Origin: Aurantiochytrium sp. KH105
Lineage: Eukaryota; Sar; Bigyra; Thraustochytrida; Thraustochytriidae
Direction: 5' to 3'
DNA: 64,000 nucleotides
Assembly (NCBI GenBank): GCA_003116975.1
Contig: BGKB01000095.1
Span: 1-64,000, forward strand
Both the position numbers and the translations under genes were made by a program. Under the pieces are notes generated by a model. It ran no database searches. It was not told the origin of the DNA and was given only the letters and a program-made list of their open reading frames with translations. The first letter of the stretch is position 1, and every line of letters starts with the position of its first letter. Positions 18,311 through 27,885 of the stretch are shown here, one piece after another.

Positions 18311-19645
18311 CTAGTCGTCCTTGTCGCTTCCAGCAAAGCTAAGAAAGCCGTTCTGACCCTTGACGTCGAGTGTGCGAGATTCCGCGTGAAGACCTGTACC
18401 GCGAACAAAGATGGCCGAATCTTCCTTCTGTACATAGTTGAGGTCTCTAAGACCACGACTGCCCATTTCAAGCTTGCCCAGCTCCACTCGGCGACGGTAG
18501 AGACCATACGCAAGGAAACCAAACACGAAGCTAAAGAGTACGGCAATGTACGTCATTGCAAGAACACTGTCCCACTTCTTGCGCCAAGCCAGATCCGACG
18601 AAAGAAACGTGGAGCTTACAAGACTCACCAAACACAAGAGAAGAATGTTCGAGACAAAGGTCGCGATTGTCAGCTTCTCCAGCAGCACCACATAAGGAAC
18701 CGCCGGAAGCTCGGCCTGCACGACGTACTGGAACGCCACGCTTGCGAGAATCAGCGTCATCAGCATAGCCTGTCTCTCGGCAAACTGGTCAACCTCCAAT
18801 GTGAAGCACGTCAACGCCGTCACCGCGAGAAGAATACTCAGAAATGCAATGCGCCAAAGGTATCCTTCAAACCTGCGCTCCAGCTGAAAGCGAATCACGA
18901 GCTGACCGTATTGGTACGCATCATCATCGTCCTCCTCGCCCTCGTCGGAACGAGCTGCGAACTCGATCACCACGCGTCTCGCACGAAACTGGGGAATCGC
19001 ACTAAAGGCGCGGTTGAGGATGACCAGCTTACCCGGCAGCGGCTCGCCGTCCTGGACGACCTTGACCTCCTTTGATGCTTCTTCGTCGATCCGGAATGCT
19101 CCGCGAGGAGGAACATACATGGTCTTCTTCACAGACATATCATAGAACGGAGTGTCCATCGTCACGGTAAGCTCTTGCACGTCAAAGGGAAAGCTCCAGA
19201 GCTCGAAACGCTCCATGCAAGTGAGGTAGACAAGTGGGCGCATGCAGTTGTAGTATTCGCCGTCATTCTCGTCCTGAATAATCTTGTAGCTGGATCCGTC
19301 CTGGTGGGCGCGAGTTTCGCGATCTTCAGACTTGGCGTTTGGGAACTCATAGTTTGGGATAAAATCCGGAATGTATTCGAGAGGTTTCTTCTCGTAGCGC
19401 TTCAGATCAGCACTCGAAGCGCGCCATGACATTTCCAGGCCCATGGCAATTTCGAATGTCTGCTGCACGGTGTCGACGGCAGCAATGTAGCGAACGTAGA
19501 CGAGATCGATGTGCACCTTGTTCTCGCAGTCCTCCCATAGTTTGATGAACTTTTGCGATGGGTTGTAGATGCGACGCACCGTCCCATCATCGTCCATCGC
19601 CACGGTCACCTGGCTCCTGCCCGGCGCCCTCTTCTCGTCATCCAT
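18311..19645 (-). CDS. Pentameric ligand-gated ion channel subunit (copy A)
   Basis: 444 aa, ATG at 19645. An extracellular-type beta domain covers residues about 44-260, with VHIDLVYVRYIAAVD, a strand ending in MSWRAS, and the family hallmark FPFDVQ at 152-157. Four hydrophobic helices follow: M1 about 261-283, M2 about 288-308 (pore helix, followed by LPAVPYV, the conserved M2-M3 Pro), M3 about 318-343 and M4 about 361-382. The two Cys that define the animal Cys-loop are absent, as in bacterial GLIC/ELIC-type channels. No signal peptide is visible: the N-terminus is charged (MDDEKRAPGR), so a missed upstream exon or unusual targeting is possible. Ligand and ion selectivity are unknown. Copy B at 23402-24721 is about 95% identical. 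Confidence 0.87.
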   Translation of the reverse strand: MDDEKRAPGRSQVTVAMDDDGTVRRIYNPSQKFIKLWEDCENKVHIDLVYVRYIAAVDTVQQTFEIAMGLEMSWRASSADLKRYEKKPLEYIPDFIPNYEFPNAKSEDRETRAHQDGSSYKIIQDENDGEYYNCMRPLVYLTCMERFELWSFPFDVQELTVTMDTPFYDMSVKKTMYVPPRGAFRIDEEASKEVKVVQDGEPLPGKLVILNRAFSAIPQFRARRVVIEFAARSDEGEEDDDDAYQYGQLVIRFQLERRFEGYLWRIAFLSILLAVTALTCFTLEVDQFAERQAMLMTLILASVAFQYVVQAELPAVPYVVLLEKLTIATFVSNILLLCLVSLVSSTFLSSDLAWRKKWDSVLAMTYIAVLFSFVFGFLAYGLYRRRVELGKLEMGSRGLRDLNYVQKEDSAIFVRGTGLHAESRTLDVKGQNGFLSFAGSDKDD

Positions 19646-20244
19646 TCTCCTTGCAGTCAGACAAGCGATGAATTGCCCGCAACCCCCCTCTCTCCCCCCC
19701 CCCCTCTCTCTCCACGCGGCTCACGGACACCGAAAAATCAACCGTGCGAGCGGCAAAAGAGGTTTGCTTGCTTGCTTGCTTGCCCAAAAGCGTCCCGAAG
19801 TTGTGCACACACACACCCCTTGCAGCCAGTAGGTATAGCCACTCCACCCCCCCCCCCAAAAAAATAGGACTGCACGTGTCGCCTCCACCCATACGCTGTG
19901 CACACCCCCAACTACAGAAAATGTACAAAGTCGTAGCAGAACCCCCTTTTACAGGGATGAGTAGGATGTGCACTCGACTGAAAGGGGTCATCGTAAAGAG
20001 TCATGTATGTTTGTTGTCTTATGTTAATCTGCTGACATCACGACTGTATACAAGGGTGAGAATGATGGCAAAAGAATTAGCAAACAAATGATTGTTGAGG
20101 ACTCTCTCCTTTGAGAAAACGTACCTTTGCAGCTATAGAGTAGACTCGCCGGCATGTCGCAGATCTCGGTGTTCGTGGAAAAGCAAGCAGGTATTCGCCA
20201 AAAATCCTTCCGTCGCACGAAAGCCATATAAGCGCACGAATCGA
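19646..20244. other. Intergenic, homopolymer-rich
   Basis: No gene seen. Contains C and CT runs (19681-19712), a GCTT tetramer repeat (about 19763-19782) and a C11-A7 run near 19847-19864. Upstream of channel copy A and downstream of the Cys-rich gene. Confidence 0.55.
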
Positions 20245-21657
20245 TCAAACATCGTCCACCTTGGCGCTGCCAATCACAACAGTCCCGTTCTTGTCGTCCA
20301 GACGATCATCGCTCGGCTCGGGTTCGCAAGAAAGGAATGGAAACATGGTGAAGACGCACACCTTAATTGGCTCAAAGAAGATCCAATTGATCGCCGTCGA
20401 CAAGGCGAAAACTTCGCCATACTCCTTGATGATCGTTGCTGGTGTGATTTCGGGGAATTCCTCTCGAAGACCACCGTACGACCTTGTCACGGCGAGCGGC
20501 ATGACTACCAACACACACGTTAGGGCGATGAAAAGGACGATGATGTCATCTTTGACAGTGTGTACTGTTTTACGAACATTTGAAGACGCACGTCCAAGCA
20601 AGGAGCCGCCAACGAAAGTGACGACAGCCAGCTTCGCGCCAGAAAATGCAAGTTGGAGTCCTGATGTGGTCGTCGTCGTTGTCGTCGAAGAATTGATGAC
20701 TGTCGTTGTCGACGAGACCTGCTTGTAGCAGTACCCCGACGATTCTGTATACATCTCAAAGAGCTGCGCGCTCTCAAGCGCAATCGCCAGGGCAAAACTC
20801 AGCGCTAAATTGATCCACTCCTGAATGCTTTCCCATGGGCCTTGCAAGCAAAGCAGAATCAGCAGTGGATGCTTGGCCAGCCGACTTGCCACAGAGGTGC
20901 TTCCGGAGGTGCATGCGCAGAGCGACAGGCCGCTACGACTCGCAAGCGCAACTGATACCGCATAAGCGACCAGAGCGAAACCAATGTATAGGCCCACAAT
21001 CAGAAGCTGATCTTCCTCCCGAAGTCCATTCGGAAGGCCCTCATCCAAGGTGCCATCGTCGCTGTCAATTGTGACGGCGGCTGTCGAGCAGCTCGTGCAA
21101 GAGTAGGTGCCACCATCTGTGTCGACATCTGCGCTGGCGAGACTCCCGTATCCGTTCGAGCTGCAGACTGACTCGAGGACTTCACACGAGATAACTTCGA
21201 TCTGCGCAGGAGGACATGACGATTGTGGATCTGTCGTAGTTGACGAGTCACATGGCGGGCTCGGGCAAACTTCGCCCTGCCCAGAGCACGAACTGCAGGA
21301 ATACGTGCCAAAGCCGTTGATAACATATGAATTCAAACCGGAAGTACAGTAGCTGTTGAGCTGAGAAGCAGACAAATCAGGGCAACTCTCAAGCGATGTT
21401 GTCCCGCCGGATCCAGAGCCGCCGCTGCTTTCGCCGCATCCCGAGCAAATCTGGCCTGTTCCAGAGCACGAACCACACGTGTAGGTCCCGTATCCACCAG
21501 ATGTGCTGGAGCTAAAGATGCCTGAGGTGCAGTACTCCTGTGCTGCTTCTACTGATCCTTGATCCGGGCAAGCCTCGCCGAGAACATGATCTCCCTGCAG
21601 GGCGAGCAGGGCCACCGCCAGTGGCAACTGAGGCTTTCGCAAGAATGCCATCACCAT
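20245..21657 (-). CDS. Secreted/membrane protein with three Cys-rich repeats, unknown family
   Basis: 470 aa from ATG 21657, chosen because it gives a clean signal peptide (MVMAFLRKPQLPLAVALLAL, cleavage likely after LGEA). Three Cys repeats follow, roughly residues 28-75, 85-130 and 145-190. Each has a leading Cys pair, a Gly/Tyr turn and a GTY(S/T)CxxC core. After a Gly/Asp linker there are several hydrophobic segments (about 215-240, 265-290, 340-365, 375-400 and 420-445), the last reading INWIFFEPIKVCVFTMFPFL, which faintly recalls polycystin-type membrane helices. A Thr/Ser run lies between two segments. I do not recognise the family. It sits between two ion-channel copies on the same strand, so a shared surface role is conceivable but unproven. 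Confidence 0.72.
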   Translation of the reverse strand: MVMAFLRKPQLPLAVALLALQGDHVLGEACPDQGSVEAAQEYCTSGIFSSSTSGGYGTYTCGSCSGTGQICSGCGESSGGSGSGGTTSLESCPDLSASQLNSYCTSGLNSYVINGFGTYSCSSCSGQGEVCPSPPCDSSTTTDPQSSCPPAQIEVISCEVLESVCSSNGYGSLASADVDTDGGTYSCTSCSTAAVTIDSDDGTLDEGLPNGLREEDQLLIVGLYIGFALVAYAVSVALASRSGLSLCACTSGSTSVASRLAKHPLLILLCLQGPWESIQEWINLALSFALAIALESAQLFEMYTESSGYCYKQVSSTTTVINSSTTTTTTTSGLQLAFSGAKLAVVTFVGGSLLGRASSNVRKTVHTVKDDIIVLFIALTCVLVVMPLAVTRSYGGLREEFPEITPATIIKEYGEVFALSTAINWIFFEPIKVCVFTMFPFLSCEPEPSDDRLDDKNGTVVIGSAKVDDV

Positions 21658-21722
21658 TGTGCTTTGCGAGTTTTTTCGTCCACGACTCCTGCAGGTCCTT
21701 TCATCACGATCTTGCGCGTGCA

Positions 21723-21891
21723 CCGGACGCTCGGAGGTGTACTCCAAAGTCGATCAATCATGATTAATTGATGTGTACGTATCAATCATGATTGACTGAG
21801 AGACGTCCCTTTCTAGAGTCGCCTGCCCCCGGACGCTCGGAGGTGTGCTCTAGAGTCGATCAGTCATGAGTGATTGATGTATACGTATCAA
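21723..21891. repeat. 63-bp direct repeat pair upstream of Cys-rich gene
   Basis: Copies at 21723-21785 and 21829-21891 align without gaps at 56 of 63 positions; six of seven differences are transitions. Each holds a TCAATCATGATT-type dyad. A perfect 14-bp palindrome, TCAATCATGATTGA, spans 21782-21795. They lie 65-235 bp upstream of the minus-strand ATG at 21657, so a regulatory role is plausible. Confidence 0.85.
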
Positions 21892-23018
21892 CCTTCGCAA
21901 ACAATGCCCGTCCTGTCATCGTGGATTGAAACATCTTGCGAAGTGAGTAAGGTACCGGGGATAAGCGGCATGGGGGCATGTGTGCTAGGTGCCGAAATAA
22001 GCAGCCACCACCACTGCAAATGCCATAGTCCGTTATTGCAAACACATTAATTGGCATAGTATGATCCCGTGATTTCCGCGAAAATTCATATCACCAGTGC
22101 CCGCCCCCCCGCCCCGCCCTCCCAATCAAGCAAGCACGTGTACGTGCGTCCGGAATGAGTGAGTATAGTGAGTAAGTAGCGCGCACACAGTGCGACAGGC
22201 CGCAATGCCTTGTTGATTTTTTCCATGCTGAGGCCAGCAGCTAGCCCGGCCATCATCATCATCACATGAATTCCGCAATCATAGGTAGGCCTATTGTCGA
22301 GAGGTTGAGCACCATGATAACTGTCTGGCCCTCTCCACCCATCTGTCGCAAATTATGTGGACGTAGCCGGGTCCTTCTTCTTTTGGCGCTTTGTTCTGCA
22401 CGCCTTGTTTCGATGTGAAGTTCGCGGTACGACTCAAGTCTGGCGTCAAGACAGCATCGGCCACTGTTTGCGAAAATAGCCTGCGTAAAGGATGCCCAGG
22501 CCTTGCTTGGAAGCAGGACGCTATGACGGTAGGTCCACAGAAGATTTCCCATCGGTGCCAAGTTAACTTCAGCACTTCTGTGACGCTGCTGTCTGCTCAC
22601 ACCATTACCATTTCCCAAAAGGTAGCAAGCGACAAGCGAGAATAAGGTCACATAATGTGCACGTAATACGGTCATACAGGGCGCACTTTGATGCCCCGAG
22701 CATCTCATTTTCACCATGCTATTCACAGCATGAGATATAGTCTTAAGCTGCACGAAACCACACCCACGCGGATTCGTTCGCCAGCAGACCCGAATCACTT
22801 GAACCCAGAACAAGGCTCCGAGCCGACCACGCCGTCAGATAGTCATTTGCAAGCGGGCTCTTCCGAGCCGTTCGACTCCCTCGCAACCTTGGCAAACAGC
22901 CATCGTCTCCGAGCAGCCGCGAGAGATTTCAAGTTCTTCCTCCCCATCGCGCTACGCGCGGAGGGGATATTTCTTTTACGTTTATACGAATCATTCTTGT
23001 TGCTCTTTCTTTTGAACA

Positions 23019-23102
23019 GACTTCGCGTCATCAAGAGCGAGGAATCTACCATCAAACGTTGACTTCGCGTCATCAAGAGCGAGGAATTTACCATCAAACG
23101 TT
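23019..23102. repeat. 42-bp tandem duplication
   Basis: Two adjacent 42-bp units (23019-23060 and 23061-23102) differing at one position (C/T), so a recent duplication. Confidence 0.95.
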
Positions 23103-23401
23103 GACTCAGCCAGCCACAGCAAGCATATTGGAAGCACTGAGTCAAGCAGAACTAAACCTATTTGCAAGTTCGAAATCCCCGAACCGACTTAAAGACAGCA
23201 AAAATTCGGCGTTCGGCTTTAGCTTGACTTTGTCTGTGGATAAAGTCCAATTCAAGAGAGTTATTAGTCCCAAAACCGGTCTTATCACAAGTAGATTGGT
23301 GCGGAACACCATTTCAAAATACAAAGACGGTGGTGCATTGTGCAGTCTCGTATTTCAGCGAGCAAAAGTTGACTTCAGATCATCTTGGTTGCATTGGTTT
23401 A

Positions 23402-24721
23402 TCATTTGTCCTTGTCTCTTCCGGCAAAGCTAAGAAAGCCGTTCTGACCCTTGACGTCGAGTGTGCGAGATTCCGCGTGAAGACCTGTACCGCGAACAAA
23501 GATGGCCGAATCATCTCTGGGCGAATAGTTGAGTTCTCGGAGTTCGCGACTGCCCATTTCAAGCTTGCGCAGCTCCACTCGGCGACGGTACAGACCATAC
23601 GCAAGGAAACCAAACACGAAGCTGAACAGTAAAGCAATGTACGTCGCTCCAAGAACACTGTCCCACTTCTTGCGCCAAGCCAGATCCGACGAAAGAAACG
23701 TGGAGCTTACAAGACTCACCAAACACAAGAGAAGAATGTTCGAGACAAAGGTCGCGATTGTCAGCTTCTCCAGCAGCACCACATAAGGAACCGCCGGAAG
23801 CTCGGCCTGCACGACGTACTGGAACGCCACGCTTGCGAGAATCAGCGTCATCAGCATAGCCTGTCTCTCGGCAAACTGGTCAACCTCCAATGTGAAGCAC
23901 GTCAACGCCGTCACCGCGAGAAGAATACTCAGAAATGCAATGCGCCAAAGGTATCCTTCGAACCTGCGCTCCAGCTGAAAGCGAATCACGAGCTGACCGT
24001 ATTGGTACGCGTCATCATCGTCCTCCTCGCCAGGGTCTGAACGAGCTGCAAACTCGATCACCACGCGTCTCGCACGAAACTGGGGAATCGCACTAAAGGC
24101 GCGGTTGAGGATGACCAGCTTACCTGGCAGCGGCTCGCCGTCCTGGACGACCTTGACCTCCTTTGATGCTTCTTCATTGATTCGAAATGCTTCACGAGGA
24201 GGGACGTACATGGTCTTCTTCACAGACATATCATAGAACGGAGTGTCCATCGTCACGGTAAGCTCTTGCACATCAAAGGGAAAGCTCCAGAGCTCGAAGC
24301 GCTCCATGCAAGTGAGGTAGACAAGTGGGCGCATGCAGTTGTAGTATTCGCCGTCATTCTCGTCCTGAATAATCTTGTAGCTGGATCCGTCCTGGTGGGC
24401 GCGAGTTTCGCGGTCTTCAGACTTGGCGTTTGGGAACTCATAGTTTGGAACGAAATCCGGAATGTACTCATATGGGTTCTTCTCGTAGCGTTTCCGGTCT
24501 GCACTCGAAGCGCGCCATGACATTTCCAGGCCCATGGCAATTTCGAATGTCTGCTGCACGGTGTCGACGGCAGCAATGTAGCGAACGTAGACGAGATCGA
24601 TGTGCACCTTGTTCTCGCAGTCCTCCCATAGTTTGATGAACTTTTGCGATGGGTTGTAGATGCGACGCACCGTCCCATCATCGTCCATCGCCACTGCCAC
24701 TTGTGATGAATCAGCGGCCAT
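23402..24721 (-). CDS. Pentameric ligand-gated ion channel subunit (copy B)
   Basis: 439 aa, ATG at 24721. Same architecture as copy A: beta-sandwich ligand domain with FPFDVQ near residue 147, no Cys-loop cysteines, four transmembrane helices, short charged tail and no evident signal peptide. The two proteins differ in the first dozen residues (MAADSSQVAV here), in small clusters (the DRKRYEKNPYEYIPDFV region, RSDPGEED, the M4 start VLGATYIALL, and the tail LRELNYSPRDD) and hardly elsewhere. DNA identity extends through synonymous sites over long tracts, notably the membrane region, and fades at about the start and stop codons. Heteromeric assembly of A and B is possible. Confidence 0.87.
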   Translation of the reverse strand: MAADSSQVAVAMDDDGTVRRIYNPSQKFIKLWEDCENKVHIDLVYVRYIAAVDTVQQTFEIAMGLEMSWRASSADRKRYEKNPYEYIPDFVPNYEFPNAKSEDRETRAHQDGSSYKIIQDENDGEYYNCMRPLVYLTCMERFELWSFPFDVQELTVTMDTPFYDMSVKKTMYVPPREAFRINEEASKEVKVVQDGEPLPGKLVILNRAFSAIPQFRARRVVIEFAARSDPGEEDDDDAYQYGQLVIRFQLERRFEGYLWRIAFLSILLAVTALTCFTLEVDQFAERQAMLMTLILASVAFQYVVQAELPAVPYVVLLEKLTIATFVSNILLLCLVSLVSSTFLSSDLAWRKKWDSVLGATYIALLFSFVFGFLAYGLYRRRVELRKLEMGSRELRELNYSPRDDSAIFVRGTGLHAESRTLDVKGQNGFLSFAGRDKDK

Positions 24722-25371
24722 TTCACCTTGCTATCCTGAAGGACAAAGACAGACTTGTGAAAGAATAGGTCTCTTGCCGGGCTAATTTGCGTCAGGTGTG
24801 ATCGAAAATTGTTTTGCTTCTGCTACTGTCGCTGCTGCTCGCCACGACGTGGCTTACACACCTTCGATTGGCAAACTCGAGATCCGACGTTGTTTTCAAC
24901 GCAAATCCCACGTGTCCACGTGGCTTTTGAAGTAATCACTTTGCGCAGCGCGGAGCTGTTAGTTCCTTCGTGCTGCACTTCTCCGCCGCTGTTAAAGTAC
25001 TCGTTGCCGTCGTTGTCCCAGGCCGTCCCCCTCGGTGAAGAGCCGTCGTTGTCTTTGTTATCGCTTTTGTCGTAACGAGGCAGGTGCAGCCCCTCTCGGC
25101 GCAGACAGAGTGACCACCAGGCAGCAGCTGCGCAGAGCGACGTTGCAAGGCTGAGTTGCGACGGTGCGCAGGATCCCAGAGGTCCGAGTCGTGCCCCGTA
25201 GCAAGGAGTACCCAGTGGGACCTATCGCAGGCTCAGTATCAAGGCATGCAGGCCCAGCACTGCACTGCAACTTGACCCGGGAAGAGTGAGTTATAACGGA
25301 TTTTACGCAAAGACTCATTAGGAGCTCTCTCACGTGTGTGCGAACCCAAGAGCGCATGAAAACAAACCATC
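24722..25371. other. Divergent intergenic region, no gene seen
   Basis: Separates channel copy B (minus) from the ankyrin gene (plus). No homology to the region upstream of copy A is evident. No domain-bearing frame. Confidence 0.5.
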
Positions 25372-26652
25372 ATGCGTTCAACAAGACTCGCGCCACTGAC
25401 ACCCGTGGCCTCGGCCGCCCCAAGGCTTGGACCACAGGCAGAGGATGTGGATCGCTTTATTCAGGTCATGGGCGCCGGAGATACGCGTGTGGCGTTGTGG
25501 AAGGCTGCGCGCGCCGGTGACGAACAACTCGTGGCTGCTCTCTTGACCAAGAATCCTGGTGAGTGTGCAGAACTGCTGCGCTGGGAGAATTCTGCGCATC
25601 ATGGATACACAGCACTGCATATTGCATGTCAAAAAGGTCACTTTGCTGTGGCAAAGTCGCTCGTCGAAGCAGGCGCAAATGTGCGCGCCCAAGCTCGAGG
25701 GGGCACCACTCCTCTTCATGAAGCCACATACGAGCGTCATGAACTTCTTGCTCTCTTTCTTTTAAAACAAGGTGCCAAGCTCGACGTGGAAACCGACCAG
25801 GGCGCATCGCCACTTGATTTGGCCGCAAAAAAGCGCTTTGCCACCGACCTTCAAACAATGTACCTGGACTCGCTACAAGACGAGGAGGACAAGAGCGAGC
25901 TCCGCCGTGCTCTGGCTTCGTCCATCTTGGACAACAACTTTTCCAACATTGGCATATCTCGCTGCCGTAGAGACGCCCAAGAGGACGAGTGTGAGCGTCA
26001 AGAGCTCGCTGCGCGCATTGAACATCTTGAAGAGACTGTTGCACAGCGGGACGAGACTATCGCCAACTTGCTTCGAGATATTGCCGCAGAACAGTCACGA
26101 GCTGCAGATCTCGAGTGTCTTGTCCAAGAAGCCAATGCAAGGCGAAGGCGCGCGGAGCATGATCTCGGGGACGCAGGCTTTGAGATCGACGGTCTCCGCG
26201 AGCAGGTGAGAGAAGCCGAACGATATCTGAAAGAGACCACGCATGAAAATGCTCATCTTGACAAACTCATTCAGACCTCTGTTCAAGCTGTTCGCAAGCG
26301 GCAACGTGGCAAAAAGGCGCAGGAGCGAAGAGAACGCCTTGCCCGGACATCATTGCAAAGCGGCATCGTGCAAGAACCACGAAGCCCGCGCACCACACGA
26401 TTACGCACCCTCGAGTCCAGGCTCAAAGATGCTGAACATCAAGCCTTTGTAGCCCACGAGGCGAGACTCAAAGCAGAGCGGGCCGCATATTCTAGCGAGA
26501 TGGCTTTGCAGCGTGCGCAGCGTACACTTACGCAGAGCACGCCTTTTCTGGTCCGTCAGCTAGCAGAGGACATGTCACGGCAGTGGTTAACTGCAGGTGT
26601 GCGACGAGTATCAAGGTTCCGCCTCTTGCAGGAGCTCAAGACTGTAAATTAG
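25372..26652 (+). CDS. Ankyrin repeat / coiled-coil protein
   Basis: 426 aa, ATG at 25372. Residues about 35-165 contain three to four ankyrin repeats, the clearest being GYTALHIACQKGHFAVAKSL, then TTPLHEATYERHELLALFLL and ASPLDLAAKKRF. Residues about 205-310 are a long charged coiled coil (ARIEHLEETVAQRDETIANL type heptads), followed by a basic linker and a second coiled coil to about 390. This is a scaffold-like architecture common in protists; partners and location are not given by sequence. No signal peptide or membrane segment. A very similar domain order occurs in several flagellar and cytoskeletal adaptors, but that is only suggestive. Confidence 0.82.
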   Translation: MRSTRLAPLTPVASAAPRLGPQAEDVDRFIQVMGAGDTRVALWKAARAGDEQLVAALLTKNPGECAELLRWENSAHHGYTALHIACQKGHFAVAKSLVEAGANVRAQARGGTTPLHEATYERHELLALFLLKQGAKLDVETDQGASPLDLAAKKRFATDLQTMYLDSLQDEEDKSELRRALASSILDNNFSNIGISRCRRDAQEDECERQELAARIEHLEETVAQRDETIANLLRDIAAEQSRAADLECLVQEANARRRRAEHDLGDAGFEIDGLREQVREAERYLKETTHENAHLDKLIQTSVQAVRKRQRGKKAQERRERLARTSLQSGIVQEPRSPRTTRLRTLESRLKDAEHQAFVAHEARLKAERAAYSSEMALQRAQRTLTQSTPFLVRQLAEDMSRQWLTAGVRRVSRFRLLQELKTVN

Positions 26653-26892
26653 TACCATATCAAGAAGCTTTCTTGCCGCAAGGAGAAAAAGATACGCACA
26701 CACATAAACAAAGGTTCATTGTATGTATACCATGGTATCAAGAATTACGTTTGTATGAATGTCCTGACGCGAAGTGTGCAGTACTACATGTTCCACCTGC
26801 AGTCCTGACGCACTGTTTTCTTTCTTCAATTTGCTCATTGGGTGGGGAAAAAGTACCAATGCAAAAATGAATCAAATATTTGGCCCACGTCG

Positions 26893-27885
26893 TCATTCCA
26901 GCGACGAGCCACCTTCAAGAGCTGCGGCTCGAGCTGCGGCCGCTTGTCGCGCCTCGCGAGCCCCTTGCGCGGATGTATCAAGGGTTCCGGAAGACACCGC
27001 ATTTGATGCATGAACCTTGCGCCGATAAAGAGGAACGTTCTCACTGCCGCCCAAGAGTGGCTTACTCAACTCACTCGAAATGTGCATAAAAAGAAGAGCA
27101 CGGGCGCGCTGCTCGAGCGAGAGTCGCGAGCCACTGGCGTGCGGTTGTGCCGCATTGCCCAGCTGCAGTGAAACGTCATTAAAGGCCTTGGCAATCACGT
27201 AGAGACCTTGTTCAAGAACAGACTCCATTGCGTTGACATACTCGGCACCATTTGGAAAATCCTCTGCCAGGATGCGCGCCTCCGTAAGCAAATTTTCGGC
27301 TTCTGTTCCGCGCCTTTCCAGCACTTCAGTCGCAAAGGCTTGGGACAATCGATCGAGTGGGTCGTGACCGGTACTGTTTTGCAAATATTCGTGAGAGAGT
27401 CCATGCAAGACGCTGCTTGTAATACCGAACTTTGGACCGTTTTGATGAAGCGCGTACAAGTCGTAGTAATTCTCACTTCGTAACCTTCGATCGAAAAGTT
27501 TGACGGAAACGGGTCCCGTGGCGGCAACCGCCCGAGCAACGCGCGGGTTGGACGAGATATGCATGACAGCAACGGAAATGTTGGGGTTTCCAAAGAGAAG
27601 TCCAGCAGCGTTGCGGAACTCCCGTTCCGCTGCACGAAAAACCTCGTTGTCTCTTTCGTAGAAGAGCACATTTGTCACAACGGCCTTATCCAAAAAGGCC
27701 TCAAAGTTATCTTCCGTGAGCTCCTCCAAGTTTGCTTCTTTTGCGCCGTTCATCGTGGCATCGGGACACTCTGTGATGACCTGAGTCTCGTCGTCTGACG
27801 CTAGTGTCGCTTGTGCGTCACCGGGTCGCACCCCTGCCGCCACAATCAGCGCCACGACCAGCGCGGACATCTTGGGCCACCTCAT
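26893..27885 (-). CDS. ERp29-like ER protein (redox-inactive thioredoxin fold)
   Basis: 330 aa, ATG at 27885. A signal peptide is clear (MRWPKMSALVVALIVAAG, cleavage near GDAQA). Residues about 50-150 form a thioredoxin-like domain beginning LTEDNFEAFLDKAVVTNVLF, with no CxxC active site, so it cannot act as a disulfide isomerase. The helical stretch GTEAENLLTEARILAEDFPNGAEYVNAMESVL resembles the ERp29 C-terminal D-domain, which binds unfolded clients. The final 70 residues are Ala/Arg/Ser-rich. No KDEL-type retention signal at the end (it ends GGSSLE), so retention would have to be indirect or the protein is secreted. Family assignment rests on order of elements and is moderate. Confidence 0.72.
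   Translation of the reverse strand: MRWPKMSALVVALIVAAGVRPGDAQATLASDDETQVITECPDATMNGAKEANLEELTEDNFEAFLDKAVVTNVLFYERDNEVFRAAEREFRNAAGLLFGNPNISVAVMHISSNPRVARAVAATGPVSVKLFDRRLRSENYYDLYALHQNGPKFGITSSVLHGLSHEYLQNSTGHDPLDRLSQAFATEVLERRGTEAENLLTEARILAEDFPNGAEYVNAMESVLEQGLYVIAKAFNDVSLQLGNAAQPHASGSRLSLEQRARALLFMHISSELSKPLLGGSENVPLYRRKVHASNAVSSGTLDTSAQGAREARQAAAARAAALEGGSSLE

Larger units (their letters stand above)
21658..23401. other. Long intergenic region with repeats
   Basis: 1.7 kb with no supported gene. Next to the Cys-rich gene it carries a 63-bp direct repeat pair with palindromes. Further on are a C-rich run near 22100, CATCAT repeats at 22251-22264 and a 42-bp tandem duplication at 23019-23102. 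Open frames on both strands show no domains. Confidence 0.55.

Noticed and set aside
22262-22813. 183-codon minus-strand frame in the channel spacer
   Set aside because: No family pattern, mixed composition and no neighbour support.
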